From Galdieria partita (lineage: Eukaryota; Rhodophyta; Bangiophyceae; Galdieriales; Galdieriaceae), in contig BQMJ01000040.1 in the NCBI GenBank assembly GCA_025991245.1, positions 153,448 through 217,447 on the forward strand: a stretch of DNA of 64,000 nt, in the 5' to 3' direction. Below, piece after piece: positions 11,520-23,823 of this stretch. How positions within the stretch are numbered: position 1 is the stretch's first letter; every line of letters begins with the position of its first letter. The notes under the pieces are model-generated. The model saw only the letters and a list, made by a program, of their open reading frames with translations. It made no database searches and was not told the DNA's origin. Position numbers and translations under genes: made by a program.

Positions 11520-13748
11520 TCAACTCAGATCGAAGCGACCATGACAACCTAAACTCAGACTTATCGCGTTTAGTAAAGCAGACGCTTTCAACAAGACTTC
11601 TTGATATTCTTCTGCTTCTACACTTCGACTTGTGATTGCCCCACCAGTGCCCATAGTGACCCTGTCCGGAGTAATTACAATAGTACGTATAACAACATTC
11701 AAGTTGATAGCGCCATTCAAGCTCAAATATCCTATGCTCCCTGAATACAAACCTCGCGCAGAAGTTTCAAGTTGGTCAATGATTTCCATAGTTCTCACTT
11801 TAGGAGCACCTGTCATGGAACCCATTGGAAACGCAGCACGCACAGCTTCTAATGGAGCAGTTTCCTCACCTAAAATGCCGCGTACTGTTGAAACCAACTG
11901 GTGGACTGTGGCATAACTTTCAACATTCATCAAATTAGGTACCCACACCTTGCCTGGATGACAAACTCTTCCAAAGTCATTTCTTACTAAATCTACTATC
12001 ATTAAATTTTCTGAAAAGTCTTTTTCCGAATTCTGCAACTTGTTCTTTAAATAAATATCCTCCTCATGAGTACGTCCTCGCTTTATAGTCCCTTTTATTG
12101 GCTTGGACTCGATAAGTTTGTTGCGGTTCACATGGATAAAGCGCTCTGGAGAACTGCAGCATACAGATAAAGACTTGAGACGAAGAAAACAGGAATACGG
12201 TGCTGGATTAATCTTCCGAAGTGTACAGTACAAAGTAAAGGGGTCTAATTGACCTTCGAGATGGATTCTATTGGTCAAACATATCTCATATGTTTCGCCT
12301 TCATAAATAAATGTCTTGCAACGAGCTATCTTCTCGATATATTCATCTTCCGGAATTTCCCATCGAAACTTTGGAAACTCGATCGTCATGTTTTGTTCGT
12401 CAACAAACATTGTCTCCTGGCTCTCTGCCACGTCTCTAACTTGAAGTTCAATATATTCAAACCACTGTCTGCTATTCAAAGAATCATCTACAGATACATC
12501 TTCCAAACAAACAGCTTCAATTGTGTCAGAACGATGGTCCAGTACAATAAATCGGTCACAGAACATAAATGTAGCATCAGGCAATGACGACTTATGCCGA
12601 TTCTGTACTGGACAACAATCCACTTTGGTTTCATAGCCAAAATAACCTACAAATCCTCCACAAAACTCATAAAAAGGACTGCAAGTTTCCTCTATTACTC
12701 TTTCATTAAGCTTTCTCTGCAAAAAATCGAATATATTACACTTGGAGACATCAACATACTTTAGACAACCGTCATGATGACATCTATACTGCTCTACTAA
12801 CTGATGTTCCACGTGATATTCAAAATAAGCTGAAAACGGACCTGAACAATCTCCCATATAAGAATAATGTCCACTATCTTCAGTCGACAATGAAGAGTCT
12901 AACCAGAAGCAAGGCAGACTTGATCTTCCAAAAACTTTTTGAAATAGGTACGGCGTATTCAACCTGTTCAACGGAATCGTCAGCAGTTTCGACACCACAC
13001 GAAACTTTTGCCTAGTTTGAGCAACAAATGTTGACTGTGGTCTCGAACCAGACTGAAGAAATTTTCCTGGATTTCGAGAAATATCCAACAGTTTCCTGTC
13101 TTTGATCACAATATCAAGGAAATTGTATAGAATCTTCTTGCCATATTCTGTACAAACCGACTCTGGGTGAAACTGTACTCCAAACAAAGGTTTTGTTTTG
13201 TGTCTGCAAGCCATAAGTAAATTATCCTCTATTGACCAAGCCAGAGGGTACAAGGAATCAGGAAGGGTCGATGCTTTCACACAGAGTGAATGATACCTAA
13301 CCACGGAGAATACCTCAGGTAAGTCAGCAAAAATATCTACACCTTGATGCTTTATGCGACTTAAACGTCCATGCCAAACGTCGCGAGCGTGTTCTATTTC
13401 ACCACCAAAGATCCAGACCATACCCTGGAAGCCAAGACAAACTCCTAGCACAGGGATTGGCCATTCCTTCAAAACCTGGAAACAAAGACCAAAGTCTTTA
13501 GGGTTCTCCGGTCTACCAGGCCCTGGAGAAAGAATAACACAGTCAAAGTCGCTGGCTCAAATTATTTCCTGTTGAAAAAGTACAAATAGCTCAACGAACC
13601 TACATGAGAACGACTTGAAAGACGTGTAATCGTCATTCTGAATAACAATAGGCTTCAAAAAGGTCTCTTCTGCTAATGCTTGCAAAAGATTATATGTATA
13701 AGAATCGTAGTTGTCAACAATAAGAACTCTAACGTCTCGCTTTGTCAT
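11520..13748 (-). CDS. ADCS: Bifunctional aminodeoxychorismate synthase (PabA-PabB fusion)
   Basis: Exons 13748-13604 and 13555-11520, total 726 residues. The enzyme turns chorismate and glutamine into 4-amino-4-deoxychorismate for folate synthesis. The N-terminal class-I glutamine amidotransferase has VDNYDSYTYNL, SPGPGRPENP, the nucleophile C88 in GVCLGFQG, and H178-P-E180 in FGVQFHPES. The C-terminal chorismate-binding domain has PIKGT, the PabB-type lysine motif (anthranilate synthases have PIAGT), plus PMGSMTGAPK and YSGSIGYLS. Fused forms are normal in plants and fungi. The 48-bp intron was placed by frame. An alternative donor 8 bp further downstream (GTTCGT) combined with an acceptor at GCCAG also keeps frame. 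The protein begins directly with PabA and shows no plastid transit peptide, unlike the plant enzymes, unless an upstream exon was missed. Confidence 0.93.
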
Positions 13749-13936
13749 CGCATCAAAGCTTCAATCTTCTAAAAGCCCAATCAACTGTTCAAACTTGTTC
13801 TTTACACATATTCATATGTCCTACTGAAGGCATTTGGCCAAGCCATGTGAACCGAAGTATTCTCCGTATATCACATATCCAAAACACTCATAATTACTAA
13901 AAATATACAGTTACTAACATAATCATTACAGGATTT

Positions 13937-14866
13937 CTATCTAAATGATGAATAACTGGTCTCTTTTCTCTTCACAACCTTCTTATTCCTTGAGGAGCCA
14001 AACATATTAGATAACGTCCTCACATGATACGGTTTTCTCGAGAATCCTCTTGAATCTTCTCTATTTAATAACTTGGAAGACTGCGCTTCATTCGAAACCC
14101 TCAGCCATTCGTTGGTCAACTCTACGTTGCCTCTAAATACTGAATACCAATCTGCTACCTGTTTAGGAGATATCTTATGACTCCTTGATATGGTCTGTAT
14201 CAGTGGATCATTTGTTAGGACTGGCGAAGACTCAACCGCTTCCTTCACAGCGACTTGAACTGAATTCTGTAAATCTGTAACTTCTCGAACACTTCCATAA
14301 TGTTCGCCGTGTTGGTAAGACAAGTATATCCACTTTGTTTCATCGCCTTCAAAATTTACTATGTCCACGAAACTTTCGTCTTCACAATGAATACGTACGT
14401 TAACATGGTACAGAATAGAAATGGCCTGAAGCTACATAAAAAGAGTCAAATTCTGATAACAACCCAAAAACCGAACATATACCTCCAAATTACCTGCCCA
14501 AGTACCCAATTTCCTCATGTCGGTGATGTATGTCTGAAAATCCTTCTCTTCTACGAAACAGCAATATTCTTCTTCGTGACTCTGCAAAAACCCACATACG
14601 GCTTCTCTTAATTCTCGGTGGTACTCTGGTGTGCCATAAAGTTGGTCAGAAACTGCACTGAAAAGGCAATTTCCATCCTTCTCCACAGTCTTGATTCCCA
14701 GGCCCAGCAAGAACAATCTTTCTCGCAACAAAGGACTATCCTCTGAAGAGTCTTCTAGACTTCTTTCCGAAGGACTCGGACTGGCTACTTCAACTAGAGG
14801 AAGCTGAACAGAGTCCAACGAAGCTCTCTTATTTTCTTGTCGTCTCTTTTTGGACAGAATAAGCAT
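13937..14866 (-). CDS. OTU-family cysteine protease (deubiquitinase), OTUD3-like
   Basis: Exons 14866-14483 and 14431-13937, separated by a 51-bp intron (GTATAT...ATGTAG), 292 residues. The OTU domain follows a polar, serine-rich N-terminus of about 50 residues. The catalytic site is visible as D64-G-N-C67 in EKDGNCLFSAV, with the second half supplying H172 in GEHYGSVR. The joined sequence around the intron, GTWAGNLELQA, is the conserved OTU stretch GTWGG-x-LE-x-A, which confirms the splice. After the OTU domain, about residues 200-245 (PLIQTISRSHKISPKQVADW...) look like a UBA-type helical segment, an arrangement known from OTUD3. The extreme C-terminus is basic. It should cleave ubiquitin chains; linkage preference cannot be read from sequence. 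Start chosen at the first ATG. Confidence 0.88.
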
Positions 14867-15013
14867 AGCAAGCCACTATATCCCAGCAGTACTGCTAGAA
14901 AGTTGGAAGTGACATCAAAAATGCATCACAATTGGATTTCGCTGATGTTTAGACAATTCCTTTTATTATACGATACAGTTTCAAGAACAAAAACTAGAAA
15001 AATTTCTAAATAT

Positions 15014-16292
15014 TTACGAATACAATGAGTCTGTATAATGGAAAGAAACTCGAAAACTCAAGCTTGAAGAAAAGTATGCGTTCTTCCAACTGAAAGTAGA
15101 AGCCACTCGAAATTTAGCTATAGACGGTGATAAACCCAGCCTATTATTTAGACACAACATAGCTACTTTGGACATAACCACTGAAGGAATTGCCTTCAAA
15201 TAACGATAACGGAGACCTTTGAAAAACCCAAAAATACCCGACTCTCTCCAGACGTCACTTGCAACACTGAACATGGCAGTAAGTTGCGAATATTTTAGCC
15301 ACTTATCGGAATCTGTTGCAGATAAAACAGTCATTCGTTTGGATACCACATTGAAAGGCTGAGCAATAGTTTGTGCGAACAGACTAGAAACGGCACTCAA
15401 GACTAACAAACTCCACAAATTCAGGTCAACATAAGAAGTGTTCGAGTACTTTCTTCGTTTCCTTCTGGAGACTTCGGTTCGTAGGATATCGTAGAAAAGA
15501 TATTCTAAACCATATTGTGGTACCATTCGTAGCACAGCAGGAAACAAACCTCCATATACTACTCGTACATTCTTAGGCGGATCGAGACCCTTCATTTTGA
15601 GAGTCTGTGTCGCGTGCAAAGGATAACAAACTGCCATGGCTATCATACTGGTCACTGAAACCGCTAATATTCTTTCTTTCGGTGTAATTTCTCTTGAGGG
15701 ATGAATCTTTGTTTGCAAAAAATACTTGGTTTGCTCAAAAAGAGCAAGCCTAAGGGATTTGGTGACAGCGCTTTTTAAGACAAAGCCTGTCCACCCATCA
15801 AAAAGCCCTTTCCAACCTTGCTCTTTCCATACTCTTAAAAGAATACTGGGCAGCGATAAAGAAGAATATGGCGAATTCACTCTCGACTTGAGTGCAGTTA
15901 CAACTTCAACCGGAGTTATCACAATGGAGGTTAGGGCTCCTGAAACAAAACCTGCCATAAAAATTTTACATAACCTTGGAATAAACTATAAAGAGGAAAG
16001 GTTAGAATGTTCAAAAATATATGATATCAGTGCAGGAAGAATCTGCACTCATACGCCGTACCTTGTCGTTTTCCCTTGGTTTCTTCACTGGAATAGAACC
16101 AATGTAAAAGTTTGTAATAAAACTTTCCAAGAAGTTTAACTGTTTAGTAGAACTTGTCAGGGAATAGTGAGGTAAAGAGAATTTTTCGATATGCAAGTTA
16201 TTCTCCGGAATGGAGTGAAGAAAGCATAGAGAACTGCAGGCATGGCATCTATTGGAGCTGTGACAAACACATGTTCTGTTCCTTGACTTCAT
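15014..16292 (-). CDS. Mitochondrial carrier (SLC25-type) family protein, substrate unknown
   Basis: Exons 16292-16062 and 15985-15014, joined over a 76-bp intron with a TTCTAAC branch-like site, 400 residues. Three repeats of about 100 residues each begin with a proline-containing helix: PVEVVTALKSR, PLHATQTLKMKG and PFNVVSKRM. The glycine-rich second-helix motifs (GWKGLFDGW, FGFFKGLRYR) are typical of inner-membrane carriers. The canonical Px[DE]xx[KR] signature is imperfect in all three: the first has PVE without the basic partner, and the second and third have H and N in the acidic position. The matrix salt-bridge network is therefore weakened and the transported molecule cannot be predicted. 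An N-terminal extension of about 75 residues rich in Cys, His and Ser precedes the first repeat; its start is the only ATG in frame. Confidence 0.8.
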
Positions 16293-16388
16293 AACTTGCT
16301 CTCGTCTTCCATAGAACAGAACTGAAAGATTTTAGTACGCCAATCCGAACCAATTTCGAGGTACAAATTCACCACCGAAGAAAGATTC

Positions 16389-16997
16389 ATGAATTCTCAA
16401 AGATCTTCTGAAACTGCAACTCATGGACAAAGGACTTGGCGTGCTACTCTTGCGTTTGGTTTCCCAACTGTAGTCTTTCATGTTTTTTTGTCTTCCCTAG
16501 GCTGGCCGGTTTTCCGAAGACATGTAGAAGGAAAGCCACAAGTATGTTCTCTCTGTGGCGGTTACCGAGTCATTCCTTGTGATATTTGTTCAGGAGTTGG
16601 CAAAGTAAAGAAGGGAGTATTTTACCGAAGTAACAGTATAAAAAGAGACTCTTTGGTTGGTTCTCAATGGACAGCAGTTATTCCGGTACAAGGTAGACGT
16701 CACTTTTTGTGTATAGCGAAGAAAGGAAAGGGCAAAGATATGGTTGCTGTGTTACAGACTACTTGCGGTAGAAAAGAGTCAAGGACTTTTATTGAAGTAC
16801 CTCTTCAGGTTTGTCTCTACATTTGGACGTTTTCCTCAATCACATTTGTATAGGTTCTCAAAGACAGGAAGTTTTGGAACAGCGGATGGATTTGTGTAGA
16901 AAATTTGCAGCATACGGACAAACCTTGCTTCAAGTGCAAACAGCAAGGTGTCATAAGATGTCCTCGATGTGAAGGAATAGGTCAAGTTGGACTTTAA
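16389..16997 (+). CDS. DnaJ-type CxxCxGxG zinc-finger protein, possibly organellar
   Basis: Exons 16389-16808 and 16854-16997, joined across a 45-bp intron in phase 0, 187 residues. Four paired-cysteine motifs are present: C53xxC56 and C64xxC67 (CSLCGGYR, CDICSGVG) before a long insert, and C165xxC168 and C176xxC179 (CFKCKQQG, CPRCEGIG) at the C-terminus. Together they should form the two zinc sites of a DnaJ cysteine-rich domain. No J-domain is present. Proteins of this build in plants are plastid disulfide or assembly factors such as BSD2 and relatives; that is family knowledge, not proof. A hydrophobic N-terminal stretch (ALAFGFPTVVFHVFL-like, about 20-38) after a Ser/Thr/Arg-rich start could be a targeting signal. 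It is divergent from the carrier gene, with 96 bp between starts. Confidence 0.75.
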
Positions 16998-17065
16998 TTA
17001 TCAAAACAAAAGCAATGTTTTCATTGATTCTTCATCAACAAACATTAAATGAATACTTTGAACAA

Positions 17066-18853
17066 CTAATTTTCCAGTTTCTCCTCGGGCATAAAGACTT
17101 TTCCTGGGTTTAGTATTCCGTTGGGATCAAAAGCTCTTTTTATCGTTCTCATAAGACCAATAGCATCTTCTCCAAGTTCTGTTACCAGATACTCTCGTTT
17201 CCCTTCTCCAATTCCATGTTCTCCCGTACAAGTGCCTTCCATTGAAATAGCACGTTTCACAAGTCTATCATTAAATGCTTTCACCATTTTCATTTCCTCC
17301 TTATCATGAGGTCTGACTAACATGACTAAATGAAAATTTCCATCACCAGCATGAGCTATTAAAGGAGCGACAATGTTTGTCCTTCGAAGATCCTCTTTAG
17401 TATGATGGATCATCTCAGATAGTCTAGAAACAGGGACACAGACATCCGTGGTCCAAAGCTCACAGTCAGGCCTCAGTGAGTACGCACTCCAAAGAGCGTC
17501 CTAATAGAAAAGTTAAATGCAAATACACAAGTGTTGAGTATGTACCTTTCTCGCTCGCCACAGTTCTTCTCGTTTCTCGGGTTCTGTCGCATATTCAAAG
17601 TTTTGGCCTTTGTGATTCTTTGTAATATTTAAAATCTTTTCCATTTGTTCATTCACCGCATGATTAGAACCAGCTAGCTCAAAAAGAAGTACAGGTTTCT
17701 CTTCCAAGTGAAGACCTTCTGATTTATTTACAGCTTTCACCATTAAATCGTCCATTAGCTCTATTCGACCGCAATCTACCGAAGCACGAACAACATCAAT
17801 GACTGCTGAAGTAGCATCTTCTATTCTGTCAAAGTAGCACATTGCTACACCATGAGATTCGGGTATAGGATGCAGTTTCAAAACAGCCTCTGTAACTAAA
17901 GATACAAGGTAAACATCAATACCACTCGTTATGAGAGTCAACCAACCTATTCCCAAAGTTCCCTCAGAGCCGATAAATAGATGCGTCAAATCATAACCAG
18001 CGGAACTTTTTCTAACTCTTTGTCTTGTATGAATTACTCTACCATCGGCCAGGACAACTTTCAAACTTAGAACATTTTCTTTCATGGTTCCGTACTTCAC
18101 AGCATTTGTTCCTCCACAAGAAGTTGCAACCATTCCTCCAATACTGGCTCCAGCGCCAGGATCGGGTGGGAAAAACAGTCCATAAGGTCGAAGATAATCA
18201 TTAAGTTCGTTCCAAGATATTCCCGGTTCTACAGTAACATCCATGTCTTGCAGGTTCACTCGAATAACTCTTTTCATGTTGCTAAAATCCAAGACGACCC
18301 CTCCTCTCACAGGTAAAATATGGCCTTCTAAGCTCGTTGCACCTCCATATGCTACTACTGGCAGTTGATATTTGTTGCAAATTGACAACACATTGGAAAC
18401 TTCGGTTGTGTCTTGTGGATAAATTACTATGTCGGGTAATACTTTGTCGTGAAAAGAAATATCAGAACCGTGAGTTTCTAGCTCATGTTGTTCTCTTGTA
18501 ATTCTTTCACCTAAACCCAACTTTTGTAGCTCCTGAAAAGAGTTTTCTACAACACTTGCTGGTCTCCGAGACTTTGAAGTGTCTAAAAGATCTTCTCCAG
18601 AGACCTGTGTACGTGAAGCTCGGTCAATTTCAAGTTTTACGGGGTGACTAGGACTTTCAAGTGACAGCTTCCTCTGGTTTAGTAAGGCAGCGGAGGTTAA
18701 AACTGCAAAGGCTCCGGAAAACCACAAAAACTTATTGGACTTTGCATAACTTTTTTGAAAGATTGAGGATTGTGACGAAGATGACTTACTAAAAACGTTC
18801 CTTCTAGTTCCGAGTACACGAAACAACCTGAATAGGTTCCTGAATCGACTCAT
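17066..18853 (-). CDS. DLD: D-lactate dehydrogenase (cytochrome type), FAD-linked, mitochondrial
   Basis: Exons 18853-17947, 17895-17546 and 17500-17066, introns of 51 and 45 bp, 563 residues. The first intron length is divisible by three and has no stop, so it could be mistaken for coding; removing it gives the family sequence GSEGTLGIVTEA. The N-terminus (MSRFRNLFRLFRVLGTRR) is a typical mitochondrial presequence, followed by a probable membrane anchor at about residues 42-58, as in yeast Dld1. The FAD-binding PCMH domain shows VVAYGGATSLEGH and GASIGGMVATSCGGTNA. The C-terminal domain has HAGDGNFH and EGTCTGEHGIGEGK, which carry metal- and substrate-binding residues. The enzyme oxidises D-lactate (or D-2-hydroxy acids) and passes electrons to cytochrome c. 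A glycolate or 2-hydroxyglutarate preference is not excluded. Start taken at the first ATG. Confidence 0.9.
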
Positions 18854-18994
18854 GCGAAACTGTATCTGAAAGCCAATCAATAATTCATCCCTATTTCTAC
18901 TTTCTTCCTAGAAATCATAGCGAACAATGAAAAATTTCAGTTTCCGATATGAAGATACGAAATGCACTGATAGAGAAAACCTTTTTTAATATTC

Positions 18995-20347
18995 TCAAGC
19001 ATCTTGAATATGTCTCACATGAGCAACACAATAGAACAGGTCTTTCGAGCTCAAATTTTCTATAGTACAAAGTGAATTTTCCAAGAGACAAACACAGGAA
19101 CCCTCCTTAAAAGGCAACAAATCGCTACCTCTTTTTAGCCCTTGGCAACTGCAGTATATTTTACCATATCCAAACAGGCAAAGTACGACGCAAATAGATC
19201 TATCCAGTTCTTCATTTAGAAAAACAGTATCACTAAGCATAGCATTGTCTTACTTGACCTGAAAATTCCTGCTAGACTTTAAATGAACAAACTCTAATTC
19301 AAACTCGTTCACTGGGGGTGTATAACAGACTACACCATTCTCGACAACCTTACCAGAAAATTTGACATTCTGTGGGTCGGCTTCTTCGAAAGTAAGCATA
19401 TTGAGTAGCGTTGGCACATCCTTATGCTTTGAAGTTAGTCCTGCGCGAACGACATTATCACTACAAGACATAATTTCTACGAGTTCACCCGAAACATATG
19501 CATGGGGCTCATTAGCTGCTATAAACAAGGCTTCACCAGGTTCCAATGTGATGAAATTCAAGAATAAAGAGAGAATGACTCCAGAGTCTATTCCATGTTG
19601 TTCGTATAGGCGAATGAATAGGTCAGAATATTTCATATCGTCTATATTGCTACTGGACGACTTTGACACTCTCATCTTCGGTAATAGTCTAAAAATACAA
19701 CTTGAAATTATTTCTTGACTTTGTCCTAGTAGTGAAGCTACAAGATTTCTTAGAAGTAGATGTCTTCTTTCACCGGCAACAACACTAACTTGGGTCAGGA
19801 AAAGCTCTACAGCTTCGTGTCCGCACGCATCTCTTATTTCTTCATGCGTTTGAAGTGCCATAACAATTTTTTCCAACTTTCTAAAGCCATACAATACTTC
19901 ACAGGTTGTCAGAGCAACTGCCATCTCAGGTTTATGGTTCTCGTCAGGATAGTTTTTGGGATTGTTTCGATGCAACTTTTGCGCAAGGGTCAAATCTGGA
20001 TGTGCTTGAATCGAGAGGGTCTTTTGTATAGAAAGAACTTTAAGAAGAAAAGGCAGCGACTTTGTGCTTTCTGGAAGCCACGTGTTGTCAGGTCGACAAA
20101 TATTATGCTCTAGAAGGAATTTTTCCAACGAGCACAAAGAGGATTGCACTACGAAAGACGGCAAAGATGGATGCGTTCCAACCCACAACTCTGCAAAAGG
20201 TCTCGTCTCATCAATAGGTCCCAACTCTACATATGGCTCCAACTCCTTAACCCAGCCACGATTTGACTTTAAAAGCTTGTATACAGTTGACTTTGCGGCA
20301 GGTCGGCCCCAGTCATACTGTTGTGCATTTACAAGAAGTGGAAACAT
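18995..20347 (-). CDS. PMI: Mannose-6-phosphate isomerase, type I (zinc)
   Basis: Exons 20347-19254 and 19199-18995, 432 residues, separated by a 54-bp intron that begins inside an apparent stop context (CAA|GTAAGA). The enzyme interconverts mannose-6-P and fructose-6-P, supplying GDP-mannose for glycans and cell wall. Family landmarks: AQQYDWGRPA at the start, AELWVGTHP, LSIQAHPD, the zinc-ligand region DENHKPEMA, PGEALFIAANEPHAYVSGE and DNVVRAGLTSKHKDV. The second exon contributes the terminal cupin strands (SICVVLCLFGYGKIY, GSCVCLLEN) and was found by matching the reading phase; several nearer AG sites give stops or the wrong frame. The frame continues open upstream to 20461 but the first ATG is at 20347. 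The divergent ISWI gene starts 163 bp away. Confidence 0.92.
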
Positions 20348-20510
20348 AACAAAGTAACCACTCAAATAAAATGAGTTTAAAGCAAAGGTTCTGTAGTGAC
20401 TTTCTATTGGTTCCACACGAAGGCTGGAAATAAAAATAAGGCGCTCATTTGGAATTTGCACTTGCCGGAGAAAAAAGTCGGGTTTTTAAAAATTTGGAGA
20501 GCGGAGGGTC

Positions 20511-23500
20511 ATGGGAGAGATTCTTACGCAGAACCAAACAACAGCAAGTGACACGAAAGAAAATGAGAGCGAATGTGATACAAAGAAGGACTATGAAGCG
20601 GTTTTAGAAAAGAACGTTACTCAGAACCACTCTGCAAAGAAGGAAATAAAGGAGAAGTTTGATGAAGATAATGCCGTGGTGAAGAAAGCAACCGTACGGT
20701 TTCGACTTGATTTTGTAGTAAATTTGGTATTTAACTCGAACTTTATAGGCAGCTTCTGCGAGGGAAAGGCTGAAGTATCTAGTTTCTCAAGCGGATATTT
20801 TCCGACACTTTGTCTCAGGTGCCTCTCCACAGAAACTAAGTACTGAGCAAGCTAAGACTTCGAAGCCTTCGAAACGTAGAATGACAGAAAAAGAGGAAGA
20901 TGAACTTTTGATGGAAGCAGAGGTGGATGGGCATCAAGAAACAACTCGTTTGACCTCTCAGCCTTACAATATTAAAGGCACAATGCGACCATATCAACTA
21001 GAAGGTCTTAATTTTTTGATTGGTTTATATGAACATGGCTTAAATGGAATCCTTGCCGATGAAATGGGTTTAGGAAAAACACTGCAAACCATATCCTTGC
21101 TAGCGTTTCTAAGGGGGTATCGTCACATCAATGGACCTCATCTTATTATTGTCCCGAAGAGTACAATAGGGAACTGGGCTTTAGAGTTTGAGAAGTGGTG
21201 TCCCTCTTTTAATATTTTGCGTTTTCATGGCACTCAGGATGATAGAGCAAACTTGAAGGAACAACGACTGTTGTCAAAAGACTTTGACGTATGCCTAACT
21301 ACATATGAAGTGGCAATTAAGGAAAAGACTAGTTTAAGACGCTTTACATGGCGCTATGTTATTATAGATGAAGCACATAGGATTAAAAATGAAAACTCTA
21401 TTCTCTCTCAAGTGGTACGTACATTTGAGTCGCAGAATAGGTTATTGTTGACAGGAACCCCACTGCAAAACAACTTACATGAGCTTTGGGCATTGCTGAA
21501 CTTCTTACTTCCTGATATATTCGCTTCTGCAGGTTTGTTGCGTTATATTTCTCACCAGTCGATTACTTACTCTTACGAAATCTAGAGGACTTTGACTCGT
21601 GGTTTTCTTCAGTAGAGTCGGATAATGAAAATGCCAAGAATGAAGTTATTCAACAGTTGCATGCAGTTTTGAGACCCTTCTTAATTCGAAGATTAAAGTC
21701 TGAAGTAGAACATGACCTTCCTCCAAAGAAGGAAACGGTTTTGTTTACAAAGCTATCGAGCGTTCAACTGGAAATTTATCGAAACCTTTTGAAGAAAGAC
21801 ATTGACGCAATAAATGGTCCTGGTGGAGATCGTGTTCGCTTGCTAAATATTTTAATGCAGTTGCGAAAATGTTGTAATCATCCTTATCTTTTTGATGGTG
21901 TTGAAGATCGTAGTTTAGATCCCTTTGGTGAACATGTCATAGAATCTTGTGGCAAGTTGATGTTATTAGACAAACTTTTGTCACGACTTCGACGAGGAAA
22001 TCATAAAGTTTTGATCTTCAGTCAGATGACTAGAATGCTTGATATTTTAGAAGACTATTGCAGTCCAAATATGCGAAACTATCCTTATTGCCGTATTGAT
22101 GGAAATACGGAAGGGGAGGTTAGAGACTCAATGATTGAAGAATTTAATAGGCCTGACTCGGAGAAGTTCATTTTCTTGCTGAGCACCAGGGCTGGCGGCT
22201 TAGGTATTAACTTGGCTGCAGCAGACACTGTCATCTTGTATGACTCAGACTGGAATCCTCAAGTTGACCTTCAAGCAATGGATAGAGCACATCGTATCGG
22301 TCAGAAAAACCCTGTTAATGTGTATCGATTGATATCTGAGAATACAGTTGAAGAAAGGATTTTGCGCAAAGCATTAGAGAAATTGAAGTTAGACTCACTC
22401 GTCATTCAACAAGGAAGACTTGTTGATCAGAAGAAACAGCTGGGCAAGGACGAACTCTTAGATATGATTCGTTATGGTGCAGATCAATTTTTTCGTGTGG
22501 ACGCTGCAGATTATAGAAATGAAGACCTTGATGAAATTCTTTCACGAGGAGAATCGAAGACCAAAGAAATTCAAGAGGAGTTGGATCAGCGTGCAGAAGC
22601 AAATGGACTCAACATGCTTCAATTCAGTCTTTCTAATTCCACATCGGTTTATCAGTTCGAGGGTGAGGATTATCGTGGAAAGAGAACAAATACCAACAAT
22701 AGCTTCTTTTTGGATGTGGGTAAACGTGAACGTAGAAAGATTTATGAGGAAACCGATTTACGTCAAACTTCACATAGTGCTTCTCGTTCTACCTCAGAAC
22801 GACCGAAGCAAAGATTGAAGCCTCCCAAGGAACCGACACTGCATGATTTTCAATTTTTCGATGGACAGCGACTTCAAGAGATTTTCGAGGAAGAAAAGAG
22901 AGCTGTCGACGAATACAACAAGATAGCAGAAGAGGCAGTGAAACAAGGAAAAGAAGCTCCTCCGGTCCCTGAACTTCTTCCGGCAGACAAGGAACAAGAA
23001 AAACAGATTCTGTTGTCGGAGGGTTTTGGAAATTGGAGTAGACGAGAATTTCAAGCATTTGTTCGGGGTTGCGAAAGGCATGGCAGAGAAGCTTATGAAA
23101 TTATTGCCTCAGAGATAGGTTCCAAGTCAGTAAAGGAAGTCAAAGAGTACGCAAAGGCATTTTGGAAGTATGGACCTGAAAGAATTGATCAGTTTGGAAA
23201 GATTCGAAGAGCTATCGAAGAAGGAGAAGCAAGAATTGCTCGTCGTGAAGAAATGGAGGAGGCACTGAAGTTGAAGGTATGTGCCCATGTAATGAGAAGC
23301 GATATTTTTCAAATATTTGAAATAGGTATCTCGTTATGCAGATCCCTTGCGAGAACTTCAAATTTCCTATGGAGCCTACAAGGGAAAGGGATTTACCGAG
23401 GAAGAAGATCGTTTCCTTGTTTGTATGACGTACCAACTTGGATATGGACGATGGGAGGAGTTGAAGATGGAAATCCGCAAGGCTTGGCAGTTTCGTTTTG

Positions 23501-23795
23501 ACTGGTTTATTAAGGTAACCATTTGTTTCCAACTATTTAGACAACAGACTAATGTTCCATATAGTCTCGAACACCACTGGAGCTGCGCCGCAGAGTGGAT
23601 ATGCTTATACGAGCTATAGAGAAAGAGAATGAGGATTATGTAGAAAAAGAATCGAGAAGGAAGATTGGCAAAAAGGTAAAGAAAGCATCCAAAAAGAAGA
23701 AGAAGGGCTCGAAATCAGGCAACAAAAGGGCTTATGATGATTCCAATGTGGATGACTATTTTCCATCTTCGGGGAAGCGAACACGCAACTGTTAA
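20511..23795 (+). CDS. ISWI: ISWI-class SNF2 chromatin-remodelling ATPase
   Basis: Five exons: 20511-20693, 20749-21532, 21586-23276, 23326-23514 and 23565-23795; introns of 55, 53, 49 and 50 bp. The product is 1025 residues, the usual ISWI length. An acidic, polar N-terminus leads to the ATPase: motif I DEMGLGKT (G168-K171-T172), DEAH box (IIDEAHRIKN), LTGTPLQNN, and in lobe 2 STRAGGLGINL and QAMDRAHRIGQ. The C-terminal half contains HAND, SANT (EGFGNWSRREFQAFVRGCERHG) and SLIDE modules, the latter split over exons 4-5 (YGAYKGKGFTEEEDRFLV, SRTPLELRRRVDML). This order is diagnostic of ISWI rather than CHD1 or SWI/SNF. It slides and spaces nucleosomes. The lysine-rich tail is probably DNA-binding and nuclear-targeting. 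Confidence 0.95.
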
Positions 23796-23823
23796 GTTTT
23801 TGTGAACAAAACTTTGAAATTAA

